Below, piece after piece: positions 1 through 6,428 of a stretch of DNA of 9,930 nucleotides. A program made the translations under genes and the position numbers. Position 1 is the stretch's first letter, and each line of letters begins with the position of its first letter. This DNA comes from Candidatus Yonathbacteria bacterium. Lineage in GTDB: Bacteria > Patescibacteriota > Minisyncoccia > Phycocordibacterales > UBA1550. The stretch is taken from NCBI GenBank assembly GCA_016201355.1, contig JACQCY010000056.1:1-9930 (forward strand), in the 5' to 3' direction. The notes beneath the pieces were generated by a model that saw nothing but the letters and a program-made list of their open reading frames with translations, had not been told where the DNA came from and searched no databases.

Positions 1-50
1 CCGGAGGAGTATTATATGAAGAACCGAGAAAATTCTCATATGTAGTGAAC
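1..50 (+). CDS. C-terminal tail of an unidentified upstream gene (partial)
   Basis: Two forward frames are open from the window edge to nearby stops. Frame 3 (3-50) ends in a peptide reading LYEEPRKFSYVVN before TAA. Frame 1 (1-45) ends in YYMKNRENSHM before TAG. Frame 3 looks more protein-like, but the stretch is too short to decide or to name a family. The first good promoter begins just after it, at about 63, which fits a gene ending here. Confidence 0.35.
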
Positions 51-62
51 TAATACAGGTAT

Positions 63-91
63 TTGAGTCAGTTAATGGCGTGTGGTATTAT
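63..91 (+). promoter_or_regulatory. Sigma70-type promoter for the RRM gene
   Basis: TTGAGT at 63-68 and TATTAT at 86-91 are separated by 17 nt. TG at 83-84 gives an extended -10 (TGGTATTAT). Transcription would start near 98, leaving a leader of about 170 nt before the RRM start codon. The call comes from the sequence pattern alone. Confidence 0.6.
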
Positions 92-97
92 AGAAAA

Positions 98-269
98 GTA
101 AGAAGTTTTTACCTCAGTGCTTGTCTTCGCTGTTTTGTTTTAGTCGAGGTGAGAGGGCGAGGGAAACGGGTCATCTTACGATTAAACAGATAAATAATAT
201 AGGACTACTGCATCATAATTTTTCATCAAGAAAAATTATCAGACAGTAGATTCTAAGCAATATAGTACT
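98..269 (+). promoter_or_regulatory. Structured 5' leader of the RRM gene
   Basis: The leader is long for this window. Just before the gene is a two-part hairpin: CTACTG (205-210) pairs with CAGTAG (244-249), and inside it ATAATTTTTC (215-224) pairs perfectly with GAAAAATTAT (230-239) around loop ATCAA, with a 4x4 internal loop between the stems. Further up, ACCTC (111-115) can pair with GAGGT (146-150). No Shine-Dalgarno sequence lies in the 20 nt before the ATG at 270. An AU-rich stem 20 nt before a start is the kind of element that could sense temperature or bind protein, but that is inference. Confidence 0.45.
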
Positions 270-569
270 ATGGCAAAGAAATTGTATGTAGGAGGTATTC
301 CTTACTCAACCACAGATGCCGAGCTTAAAGAAGCTTTTGAACAGACAGGTGAGGTTCTTTCAGCGGTGATCATCATTGATAAAATGACGGGTCGCTCAAA
401 AGGCTTTGGTTTTGTCGAGATGGCAAACGATGCTGATGCTGACAAGGCTATTGAAGAGTGGAATGGTAAAGATTTTCAAGGTCGCGCGCTTACGGTAAAC
501 GAGGCGCGTCCTCTTGAGGAGCGCGCTCCTCGCCGTGATTTTGGCGGTGATCGCCGAATGGGCAGATAA
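270..569 (+). CDS. RRM-domain RNA-binding protein
   Basis: A 99-residue, single-domain RNA recognition motif protein. RNP2 is LYVGGI (residues 5-10) and RNP1 is KGFGFVEM (44-51), with the two aromatic RNP1 residues needed for base stacking. The RRM fold runs from about 4 to 79. A short Arg/Gly-rich tail (RRDFGGDRRMGR) follows, as in the cyanobacterial Rbp and other bacterial RRM proteins. These bind single-stranded RNA in the cytoplasm; in cyanobacteria several are cold-induced, and whether that holds here is unknown. The start is the only in-frame ATG ahead of the domain and has no Shine-Dalgarno sequence. The gene has its own promoter, a structured leader and a strong terminator whose stem overlaps the stop codon, so it appears monocistronic. 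The RNA target is not visible from the sequence. Confidence 0.93.
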   Translation: MAKKLYVGGIPYSTTDAELKEAFEQTGEVLSAVIIIDKMTGRSKGFGFVEMANDADADKAIEEWNGKDFQGRALTVNEARPLEERAPRRDFGGDRRMGR

Positions 570-620
570 TTCACAAACAAAAAAACCCTGCTTTCGCAGG
601 GTTTTTTGTTTGTGAATTAT
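566..620 (+). terminator. Strong terminator after the RRM gene, probably bidirectional
   Basis: GC core CCCTGC (586-591), loop TTTC, GCAGGG (596-601), followed by six T. A-tract and T-tract flanks extend the stem outward, through AATTCACAAAC and GTTTGTGAATT, with one unpaired A. The long stem includes the TAA stop at 567-569. The A-run on the left arm would act as a U-tract for transcripts from the other side. Confidence 0.9.
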
Positions 621-872
621 CTTTTCTCCACTTTTGTTTTTTTTAGCTATAACTTGTCAAAAATTATTCAAAATATCCCGATATTCTTCATAATTTTTGA
701 CTGTGTCTCGCTCAAAAAACAAAAATTTCGTTACGAAAATTATTGCGGGACAGGGCTAGGAAAATTCCCCGATAAATTCACTGTTTCATAGAGCGAGTGT
801 TTACAATTTCTTTTTTTTGTTCTTTTCTGTTTACTTTATTCATTTTCCACTTTCCACTTTTTTTTTAAAGAG
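619..872. other. AT-rich spacer without a recognisable gene
   Basis: I see no credible gene here. A 61-codon frame at 606-791 begins inside the terminator and has a low-complexity composition (F, I, K, N), so it is not called. Small structures are present: TTTCG (726-730) with CGAAA (734-738), and CTCGCTC (707-713) with GAGCGAG (791-797). The second half is T-rich and runs into the nrdJ promoter. No cobalamin riboswitch motif is visible, although the next gene needs that cofactor. Confidence 0.5.
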
Positions 873-878
873 TATAAT
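851..878 (+). promoter_or_regulatory. Promoter for nrdJ
   Basis: The perfect -10 box TATAAT is at 873-878. The best -35 candidate is TTTCCA at 851-856 with a 16-nt spacer, which is weak. Transcription would start near 885 and give a leader of about 75 nt. That leader holds an imperfect hairpin, GTTTTGGGT against ACCTAAAAC, around 895-926. Confidence 0.55.
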
Positions 879-959
879 AGAAAAATAGTTGGTAGGTTTT
901 GGGTTCTCGCATCTAACACCTAAAACTTATTTTTTAATAATTTTAATCCTAAATATCAT

Positions 960-3257
960 ATGCCAAAAAAAGAGGAACCATCAGCGAAAACACTAGCAGG
1001 GGAGAAAAAAAACATCATTCTCGGTGTTCGCAAGCGCAATGGCTCTATTGTTCCATATGATATGGGCCGTGTTACTACCGCGGTCTTCAAGGCGCTACGC
1101 TCAACGGGGGAAGGAGGACATAAAGAAGCTGAATATATCGCTCGCAAAGTAGAATCTGAGCTTAAAAAGATATCAAAAGTTTTTAAGGAGTTCATTCCTA
1201 CCGTTGAAGGCATCCAAGATATTGTTGAAAGAGAGCTTATTTTAGAGGAATTTGTCAAAACGGCAAAATCATACATCCTTTACCGTCGGGAGCGTTCTCG
1301 CGTGCGTGAGAAAATAGGAGAAGTGCCTGAAAAAGTGAGGAAACTTGTGGCTGAAGGCGAAAAATATTTTAAAAATACTCTCTCTGAATTTGTTTATTAT
1401 CGCTCGTATTCAAGATGGTTGCCTAACGAGAATCGTCGTGAGACATGGATTGAAACCGTTGACCGCTATATGAGTTTTATGAAAGAGAATCTCGGTAAAA
1501 AGCTCACTGAAAAAGAATATGCGGAAGTGCGTGAAGCAATCCTCAAACAAGATGCTATGCCGTCAATGCGTCTCTTGTGGGGTGCTGGTGATGCAGCGCG
1601 AAAGACCAATGTGACTGCCTACAACTGTTCATTCATTGCGCCGTCGTGCGCACAGGATCTCGGTGAGATTATGTATATCCTTATGTGTGGTGGTGGCGCG
1701 GGATTTTCCGTAGAGAGCCAGAATGTGCAGTCGTTTCCGCAGATTAAAAAACAAACAGGGAAAATTCTTCCAACACACATTGTTGCAGATAGTAAAGAGG
1801 GTTGGGCTGATGCGTATGTACTCGGACTCAAGACATGGTTCGATGGGTCTGATATTAAATTTGATTATAGTAAAATCCGCCCTGCGGGAGCGCGATTGAT
1901 TACGATGGGAGGCAAGAGTTCCGGTCCAGAGCCACTTATTTCACTCATTGATTTCTCGCGCGAGCGGGTATTGGAAAAGCAAGGGCGTCGCCTTTCAAAC
2001 CTCGATCTCCATGATATTGTCTGCAAAATAGGAGAGGTGGTCGTTTCTGGCGGTGTCCGCAGGAGTGCCCTGCTCTCGCTCTCGGATCTCGATGATAGCG
2101 ATATGCGTCATGCAAAGGACGGGCAATTTTATCTCAATGAACCCCAGAGAATGATGGCAAATAATTCTGCGGTGTATTGGCAAAAGCCCTCAAATGCTGA
2201 GTTTCTTGATGAATGGGTCTCTCTTATGAAAGGAGGGTCAGGTGAGCGAGGTATTTTTAATAGGGGGTCTCTTGGGAAACAGGTGCCAGCGCGACGATGG
2301 AAAACTCTCGAAAAGGATTTTGACACCTGTGGGGTGAATCCTTGCGGAGAGATTATCTTGAAATCAAAGCAGTTCTGCAATCTCTCGGAAATTGTTGCGC
2401 GCGCGAGAGATACCGAAGCGTCCCTTTTGAAAAAAGCCCGTATTGCATCGATTCTTGGCACCTATCAATCAACCCTCACTAATTTTGGGTATCTTTCAAA
2501 AGAATGGAAAGAGCATTGCGAAGAAGAACGACTCCTCGGAGTTTCTATTACGGGGCAGTGGGATTGCAAGGCGGTCCGTGACCCTAAGGTTTTATCAAAA
2601 ATTCGAGATGAGACAATTAAGGTTAATAAAGAATATGCAAAGCGATTCGGCATCAACGCTTCCTCGGCAGTTACCGCAGTAAAGCCTTCGGGTACCGTCT
2701 CTCAGCTTGTTGATGCATCTTCAGGAATGCACCCACGCAATTCTCAATATTATATTCGTCGTATTCGTATTGCGGCGACCGATAAATTGTTTATGATGAT
2801 GAGAGATCAAGGAGTCCCTTATCATCCTGAAGTCGGGCAATCAATGGATTCTGCAATAACCTATGTTTTTGAGTTTCCGGTAAAAGCGCCGGAAAAATCA
2901 ATATACAAAGATGACCAATCAGCAATCGAACAACTTGAATACTGGAAGATGGTCAAAGAGAATTACACCGAGCATAATCCTTCCGTTACCATTTCGGTAG
3001 GGGAGGATGAATGGATCACGGTGGCTAATTGGCTCTACAATAATTGGGACATCATTGGTGGTTTGTCATTCCTCCCTCGCTCGAACCATGTGTATCGTCT
3101 TGCCCCTTATGAAGAGATTACTAAGGAGAAATATGAGGAGATGGTTAAGAAATTTCCCCACATTGATTTCTCAAAAATCGTAAGTTATGAGAAGGAAGAC
3201 CAGACTCAGGGTTCAAAAGAACTTGCCTGTATGGCGGGAGTATGTGAAATTGCATAA
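960..3257 (+). CDS. nrdJ: Adenosylcobalamin-dependent ribonucleoside-triphosphate reductase (class II)
   Basis: A 765-residue enzyme that reduces ribonucleoside triphosphates to deoxy forms for DNA synthesis, using adenosylcobalamin to generate the thiyl radical, so no oxygen or second subunit is needed. An N-terminal ATP-cone (about residues 18-112, GVRKRNGSIVPYDMGRV onward) implies allosteric control by ATP/dATP. The barrel carries the expected residues: C223 (YNCSF), radical C462 and E464 (NPCGEI), and C473 (QFCNLSE). The tail pair C757 and C762 (LACMAGVC) would re-reduce the active-site disulfide. Length and tail match the monomeric Lactobacillus leichmannii RTPR type, with an ATP-cone in front. 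The ATG at 960 has no Shine-Dalgarno sequence. No neighbour is a nucleotide-metabolism gene, and no B12 synthesis or uptake gene or NrdR site is seen, so the cofactor is presumably scavenged. All key residues are intact. Confidence 0.96.
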   Translation: MPKKEEPSAKTLAGEKKNIILGVRKRNGSIVPYDMGRVTTAVFKALRSTGEGGHKEAEYIARKVESELKKISKVFKEFIPTVEGIQDIVERELILEEFVKTAKSYILYRRERSRVREKIGEVPEKVRKLVAEGEKYFKNTLSEFVYYRSYSRWLPNENRRETWIETVDRYMSFMKENLGKKLTEKEYAEVREAILKQDAMPSMRLLWGAGDAARKTNVTAYNCSFIAPSCAQDLGEIMYILMCGGGAGFSVESQNVQSFPQIKKQTGKILPTHIVADSKEGWADAYVLGLKTWFDGSDIKFDYSKIRPAGARLITMGGKSSGPEPLISLIDFSRERVLEKQGRRLSNLDLHDIVCKIGEVVVSGGVRRSALLSLSDLDDSDMRHAKDGQFYLNEPQRMMANNSAVYWQKPSNAEFLDEWVSLMKGGSGERGIFNRGSLGKQVPARRWKTLEKDFDTCGVNPCGEIILKSKQFCNLSEIVARARDTEASLLKKARIASILGTYQSTLTNFGYLSKEWKEHCEEERLLGVSITGQWDCKAVRDPKVLSKIRDETIKVNKEYAKRFGINASSAVTAVKPSGTVSQLVDASSGMHPRNSQYYIRRIRIAATDKLFMMMRDQGVPYHPEVGQSMDSAITYVFEFPVKAPEKSIYKDDQSAIEQLEYWKMVKENYTEHNPSVTISVGEDEWITVANWLYNNWDIIGGLSFLPRSNHVYRLAPYEEITKEKYEEMVKKFPHIDFSKIVSYEKEDQTQGSKELACMAGVCEIA

Positions 3258-3321
3258 GAACATTGATTCCTTATATTGAAGTTGATAGAATATTAAGTGA
3301 GTCGAGTACTTTATTAATCAT

Positions 3322-3403
3322 AGTTAATAGCTAATATCAAAATAGTATAATATTCATTATTCCACTATTCATTATTTAATTATTTAACTATCAACTATTA
3401 ACT
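3322..3403 (+). repeat. Low-complexity inverted arms (TAGTTAAT type) upstream of the 20-residue gene
   Basis: AGTTAATAG (3322-3330) pairs perfectly with CTATTAACT (3395-3403). The arms continue as variants of the same unit (AGCTAATATC and TTATTTAACTATC). The -10 box of the next gene lies inside the loop. The same kind of unit recurs upstream of lepA. Confidence 0.55.
3346..3351 (+). promoter_or_regulatory. -10 box for the small basic protein gene
   Basis: TATAAT at 3346-3351 with no clear -35 box. Transcription would start near 3358, giving a leader of about 56 nt made only of A, T and C-poor repeats, with no Shine-Dalgarno sequence. Confidence 0.45.
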
Positions 3404-3413
3404 TCCCAAATCT

Positions 3414-3476
3414 ATGGCAAAAACAAGAGATGCCCACAAAGAGGCAAAGAAACCTAAAAAAGCAAAAGCAAAATAA
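3414..3476 (+). CDS. Tiny lysine-rich basic protein (20 residues)
   Basis: ATG at 3414 to TAA at 3474-3476 encodes 20 residues starting MAKTRDAHKE and ending KPKKAKAK. About half the residues are Lys or Arg, and there is no hydrophobic core or membrane span. It is likely a nucleic-acid- or ribosome-associated peptide, but that is inference from charge alone. Support for a real gene: a TATAAT box about 60 nt upstream and a perfect 13-bp terminator 15 nt downstream frame this reading frame and nothing else. From general memory, short MAKTRD-type lysine-rich proteins occur in Parcubacteria, but I cannot verify that here. The gene lies between nrdJ and RNase P RNA and has its own signals. Confidence 0.6.
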   Translation: MAKTRDAHKEAKKPKKAKAK

Positions 3477-3491
3477 CTTTACTCTTCCACA

Positions 3492-3525
3492 AAAAAACCT
3501 TTGCAATGCAAAGGTTTTTTGTTTT
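3492..3525 (+). terminator. Intrinsic terminator after the small basic protein gene
   Basis: AAAAAACCTTTGC (3492-3504), loop AAT, GCAAAGGTTTTTT (3508-3520): a perfect 13-bp stem with a T-run continuing to 3525. The A/T flanks let it work in both directions. Confidence 0.9.
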
Positions 3526-3535
3526 TCTAGTAGGC

Positions 3536-3564
3536 TTTTCTTTATATTAAATTTATGTTATAAT
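3536..3564 (+). promoter_or_regulatory. Promoter for RNase P RNA
   Basis: TATAAT at 3559-3564 is preceded by TGT (3556-3558), an extended -10. The -35 is weak (TTTTCT at 3536-3541, spacer 17). A start at about 3571 coincides with the first base of RNase P helix P1, which supports both calls. Confidence 0.7.
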
Positions 3565-3652
3565 GCATTTCTGTATCAGGTGGTCGCTCTTGTGAAAACA
3601 GGGGAGGAAAGTCCGAACACTTGCACGCATCACACAGCGTGTGATGTCGCGA

Positions 3653-3744
3653 GTTAAAAGTTCATAAAGTTCATAAAGTTCATAAAATCGAATGCATTTG
3701 CGTCTTACTTTATAAACTTTACAAACTTTTAACTTTATTAACTT
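3653..3744 (+). repeat. Insert 1 in RNase P RNA: AAAGTTCAT-repeat hairpin
   Basis: The left arm holds three tandem copies of the 9-mer AAGTTCATA (about 3657-3686). The right arm (3707-3740) reads ACTTTATAA, ACTTTACAA, ACTTTTAAC. The reverse complement of the right arm matches the left except at the CA positions, where it has TG or TA, giving regularly spaced mismatches in a long stem. At the base, AGTTAA pairs with TTAACT. The composition is sharply more AT-rich than the flanking RNase P helices. Confidence 0.75.
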
Positions 3745-3948
3745 GCGCATCGCGCTTTGCGCGATGCGTGCAGAAGAGTAGCGGGTAATACCCGTCCGGG
3801 AGTGATCCGAGAGGTGCGAGTAGTGACGCTGATGCCGAAAGGCTAGGACTCCCTCGGGAGTATGTCCGTCGAGAGGCGGAAGTGAAACGGCAAAATCCTT
3901 ACTTAGGTGCAAGGCCGTATCCGATGCACCGCACTTTGTTTGGTGCAG

Positions 3949-4048
3949 AATTACAAATTACAAATTTTAAATTTTTAAACAATGTTCTAATTATTAAATT
4001 AAAAAATTAGGATTTATTTTGAAATTTAAAATTTGAAATTAAAAATTT
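3949..4048 (+). repeat. Insert 2 in RNase P RNA: AATTACA-repeat AT-rich hairpin
   Basis: About 100 nt of nearly pure A/T. The left arm begins with tandem AATTACA. CAAATTTTAAATTT (3961-3974) pairs perfectly with AAATTTAAAATTTG (4022-4035). A smaller hairpin, CTAATT against AATTAG, lies in the loop (3987-4010). It caps a GC-rich helix, GCACCGCACTTTG (3926-3938) with CAAAGCGCGGTGT (4061-4073), so it sits at the tip of a peripheral arm. Confidence 0.75.
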
Positions 4049-4174
4049 CGCACATCCGAGCAAAGCGCGGTGTGTCGGAGGTGCCGCTTGAGCGGTGGGG
4101 CAACTCACCGCCCAGATAAATGATCACCCATCCTGTTAAAAGGGGGACAGAATTCGGCTTATCGATACAGAAAT

Positions 4175-4211
4175 ATAAGAAAATCGCGGGTAACACCCGC
4201 GATTTTCTTAT
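4175..4211 (+). terminator. Intrinsic terminator of RNase P RNA
   Basis: A perfect 17-bp stem, ATAAGAAAATCGCGGGT against ACCCGCGATTTTCTTAT, around loop AAC, starting 5 nt after P1. The U-rich part falls within and just after the right arm (TTTTCTTATTATT). Confidence 0.85.
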
Positions 4212-4310
4212 TATTAGCGACATAGAGCGAGAGATATGGAAAAGTAATCTTTTCCATATCCGAGCCGAGGAGCTAATAAAAGGGTATGATACCCCGCCCC
4301 TCTGGGGCGG
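4211..4310. repeat. Cluster of nested and tandem hairpins
   Basis: The outer stem is TTATTAGC (4211-4218) with GCTAATAA (4272-4279). Inside it, GATATGGAAAAG (4233-4244) pairs perfectly with CTTTTCCATATC (4249-4260) around loop TAAT. Next come GGTAT-G-ATACC (4283-4293) and CCGCCCC (4294-4300), loop TCT, GGGGCGG (4304-4310). No reading frame here looks like a gene. It could be a small structured RNA, a palindromic repeat, or a backup terminator region for RNase P RNA. Confidence 0.6.
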
Positions 4311-4415
4311 TAAATGGGTGAACGAAGTAAACACATTTTGACCGGGGCTTTGCCGCTGGGTAAATACCGCTTTTATATGTATTACGGGCTAAAATTTGCA
4401 TCAAGAGAGTTTCGC

Positions 4416-4512
4416 GAGTATACCCCCACACCTACTTTTGTGTAATTGTTTTGTGTTATTGTTGTTGTCTAATATTTTTTATTTTACAAAAAGTAGGTGT
4501 GGGAGTATACTC
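4416..4512. repeat. 97-bp inverted repeat carrying the murJ promoter
   Basis: The 24-nt arms at 4416-4439 and 4489-4512 match with one mismatch and both end in GAGTATAC at their outer edge. The interior is T-rich and about 49 nt long. The right arm contains TATACT (4506-4511), a good -10 box 10 nt before the murJ ATG. The compact size and symmetric ends resemble a miniature inverted-repeat element, but no target duplication is evident. Confidence 0.65.
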
Positions 4513-4521
4513 TATAAAATA

Positions 4522-6204
4522 ATGGGCAAAAGAATCTTATCTCTTTTTAATTTGAATCGCGAATGGAACGGGCTCCACGAAGCGGCGCTCCTCATCGGTG
4601 TTTTTACTTTTTCTTCGCAGATACTCGCGCTTTTCCGTGACCGGCTTCTCGCGCACCTCTTTGGCGCAGGGAAGATTCTCGACATTTATTACGCGTCATT
4701 CGATGTTCCTGATCTTGTTTTCGCGGGAGTGGCATCGTTTATGTCCGCGCTCGTTCTTATTCCTATCCTCACAAAATATGCGACCGAGAGTGACGCGCGC
4801 GCGCAGAAATTTTTGAAAGATGTATTCACCGTGTTTTTCTCGGTTCTTATCGTTGTAAGTATTGGCCTCTTTATCGCCGTACCGGTGATTGTGCCGAGAT
4901 TTTTTCCAAATTTTGTAGGAGAGGATGGGCTCTCCCTTGTGCGAATGACAAGGATACTCCTTCTCTCGCCCATTCTTCTCGGCCTCTCCAATCTTCTTGG
5001 TAGCGTGACCCAAATGCTCCACAAGTTTTTTGCGGTTGCTTTGGCTCCTCTTCTTTATAACTTTGGTATCATCGTTGGCGCGCTCTTTTTCTATCCTGCT
5101 TTTGGACCAGAAGGGCTTGCGTGGGGTGTTGTGATGGGGGCCTTCTTCCATTTTTTTGTGCATTTTTATACCAGTTCACGCAATGGTTTTGTTCTCAAAA
5201 TATCATTTTTCCCATCTTTGAAAGATATTTGGGAAATTATTTATGTTTCGCTTCCGCGCACGATAGGGCTTTCTGCAAATCAAATTACCCTTACGGTAAT
5301 GGTTATCTTTGCCGCGTGGATGGAGAGTGGTTCGGTTACGGTGCTTAATTTTGCAACGAACTTGCAGTCAGTTCCCCTCGCTATTATCGGGGTGAGCTAT
5401 GCGACAGCCGCCTTTCCATCGCTTTCAAAGCATTTCGTCGTTGATGATATGGCAAAGTTCCGCGAGCAAATTCTTTTGACTGCCCAGCATATTATTTTTT
5501 GGTCGCTTCCGGTGCTCGTGCTTTTTATTGTTCTCCGCGCGCAGATTGTCCGCACGATTCTCGGCTCGGGGTCATTTGATTGGACTGCGACACGACTCAC
5601 GGCGGCGTGCCTCGCTATTTTTATGGTGTCTATTGTGGCGCAGTCGGTGTCGCTTCTTTTTATTCGTGGTTTTTACGCTACAGGAAATAATAAAATTCCT
5701 TTGTTGGTAAATGTGTTTTCATCGCTTGTTATTATCATTGGAGGATATGAACTTATAGTGTGGTATTCTCATCTGCCAACATTCCAATATTTTATTGAAT
5801 CACTTCTTCGTGTAGAAGGAATTACTGGGTCAAAAGTTTTAATGCTCCCCCTTGCTTATTCGGCAGGAATGATTATCAATGCAACCCTCCTTATTTATTT
5901 CTTTCGCCAACGATTCGGTAAGTTTCTCTTGCCCATTAAAGACACCTTAATGCAAGGATCATTTAGCGCGCTTCTTGCGGGGCTTGTTACCTATGAATTT
6001 CTCGAGGTCATTGGACTCTACCTAAAACTTGATACTCTAAAAAATGTTTTCTTACAAGGGTTTATCGCGGGAATTGCCGGTATTCTCACCTGGTGGCTTA
6101 TTCTTGAGCTTATGGGGAATACAGAGATAAAAGGTATTCGTACCGCGCTCCATCATAAATTCTGGAAGACGAGCGTTATTATGCCGGACAAGGAGAGGAT
6201 GTAA
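4522..6204 (+). CDS. murJ: Lipid II flippase MurJ
   Basis: A 560-residue polytopic inner-membrane protein of the MOP/MVF exporter family that moves lipid II across the membrane for peptidoglycan assembly. The N-terminus shows the family signature FRDRLLAHLFGAG (residues 38-50), with D54 and DVPDL (61-65) following, and basic residues near the entry of the cavity. Hydrophobic segments alternate along the whole length, consistent with about 14 spans, and the protein ends in a short charged tail. I chose the ATG at 4522 (MGKRILSLF). The frame is open further up to an ATG at 4396, but those 42 extra residues would be encoded by the inverted repeat and lie upstream of the -10 box at 4506-4511. With that box, the message would be almost leaderless, and no Shine-Dalgarno sequence is present. 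Neighbours are RNase P RNA and lepA, so no envelope operon is evident. Confidence 0.93.
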   Translation: MGKRILSLFNLNREWNGLHEAALLIGVFTFSSQILALFRDRLLAHLFGAGKILDIYYASFDVPDLVFAGVASFMSALVLIPILTKYATESDARAQKFLKDVFTVFFSVLIVVSIGLFIAVPVIVPRFFPNFVGEDGLSLVRMTRILLLSPILLGLSNLLGSVTQMLHKFFAVALAPLLYNFGIIVGALFFYPAFGPEGLAWGVVMGAFFHFFVHFYTSSRNGFVLKISFFPSLKDIWEIIYVSLPRTIGLSANQITLTVMVIFAAWMESGSVTVLNFATNLQSVPLAIIGVSYATAAFPSLSKHFVVDDMAKFREQILLTAQHIIFWSLPVLVLFIVLRAQIVRTILGSGSFDWTATRLTAACLAIFMVSIVAQSVSLLFIRGFYATGNNKIPLLVNVFSSLVIIIGGYELIVWYSHLPTFQYFIESLLRVEGITGSKVLMLPLAYSAGMIINATLLIYFFRQRFGKFLLPIKDTLMQGSFSALLAGLVTYEFLEVIGLYLKLDTLKNVFLQGFIAGIAGILTWWLILELMGNTEIKGIRTALHHKFWKTSVIMPDKERM

Positions 6205-6428
6205 ATGCAGGTGTTAGGTTGTAGTCATTAGTCAATAGCGGGCATAAAAATGCGCTTATTTGTCAAGAAAATCACGCTAATAATGTTTTTGTGGTATAGT
6301 AGTGGGGCAATCAATAGTTAAATAGGGAATAATAGAATAGCGAAATAGAAAAACAGTAAAATAGTAAAATATTCACTCGGCACTATCAAGCTATTTATTA
6401 TTAACTATTCAACTATTAACTATTCAAA
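6205..6428 (+). repeat. Low-complexity spacer and probable lepA leader with inverted TAGTTAA/TTAACTA arms
   Basis: Right after the murJ stop is GCAGGTGTTAGGTT, nearly the same as the sequence after the lepA stop. An extended -10, TGGTATAGT (6292-6300), gives a likely start near 6307 with a weak -35. The 120-nt leader is built of AATAG/AGTTAAATAG units on the left (6313-6345) and CTATT/TTAACTATT units on the right (6391-6424), which can form a long imperfect stem. No Shine-Dalgarno sequence precedes lepA. Confidence 0.6.

Larger units (their letters stand above)
3571..4170 (+). ncRNA. rnpB: RNase P RNA (bacterial type A-like), enlarged by two inserts
   Basis: The catalytic RNA that removes 5' leaders from pre-tRNAs. 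Helix P1 closes the molecule: CTGTATC (3571-3577) pairs with GATACAG (4164-4170). The conserved GAGGAAAGTCC block is at 3603-3613. The distal conserved block AGATAAATGATCACCC starts at 4114, and ACAGAATTCGGCTTATCGAT runs 4147-4166. A likely tRNA-CCA-binding GGU lies at 4080-4082, just before GCCGCTTGAG. Most bacterial RNase P RNAs are about 350-400 nt; this one is about 600. The excess is two AT-rich hairpins, at about 3653-3744 in the P11/P12 arm and about 3949-4048 in the P16/P17 arm. Both arms are peripheral, so the core should still fold. A dedicated promoter and terminator frame exactly these ends. Reading frames across this span on either strand are not genes. Confidence 0.95.

Noticed and set aside
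1..45. Short leader peptide from the ATG at 16 with GGAGGAG in front
   Set aside because: The frame is open to the window edge and two frames compete, so a gene tail is the simpler reading.
606..791. 61-codon forward frame after the RRM gene
   Set aside because: Its start lies inside the terminator, it has no promoter or ribosome-binding site, and its F/I/K/N-rich composition is what AT-rich DNA gives by chance.
619..959. Possible cobalamin riboswitch upstream of the B12-dependent reductase
   Set aside because: No recognisable B12-box or matching helices; the stretch is AT-rich with only short hairpins.
3553..4341. Open reading frames over the RNase P region (minus 3553-3912 and 4026-4334, plus 4120-4341)
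   Set aside because: They overlap a well-supported structured RNA and its hairpins; the peptides are low-complexity or repeat-derived and have no start signals.
4396..4521. Upstream start for murJ adding 42 residues
   Set aside because: The extension is encoded by the inverted repeat, lies before the likely -10 box and does not resemble MurJ N-termini.
6260..6300. TTGTCA as -35 partner of TATAGT before lepA
   Set aside because: The spacer is 29 nt, too long for a sigma70-type promoter; only the extended -10 is kept.
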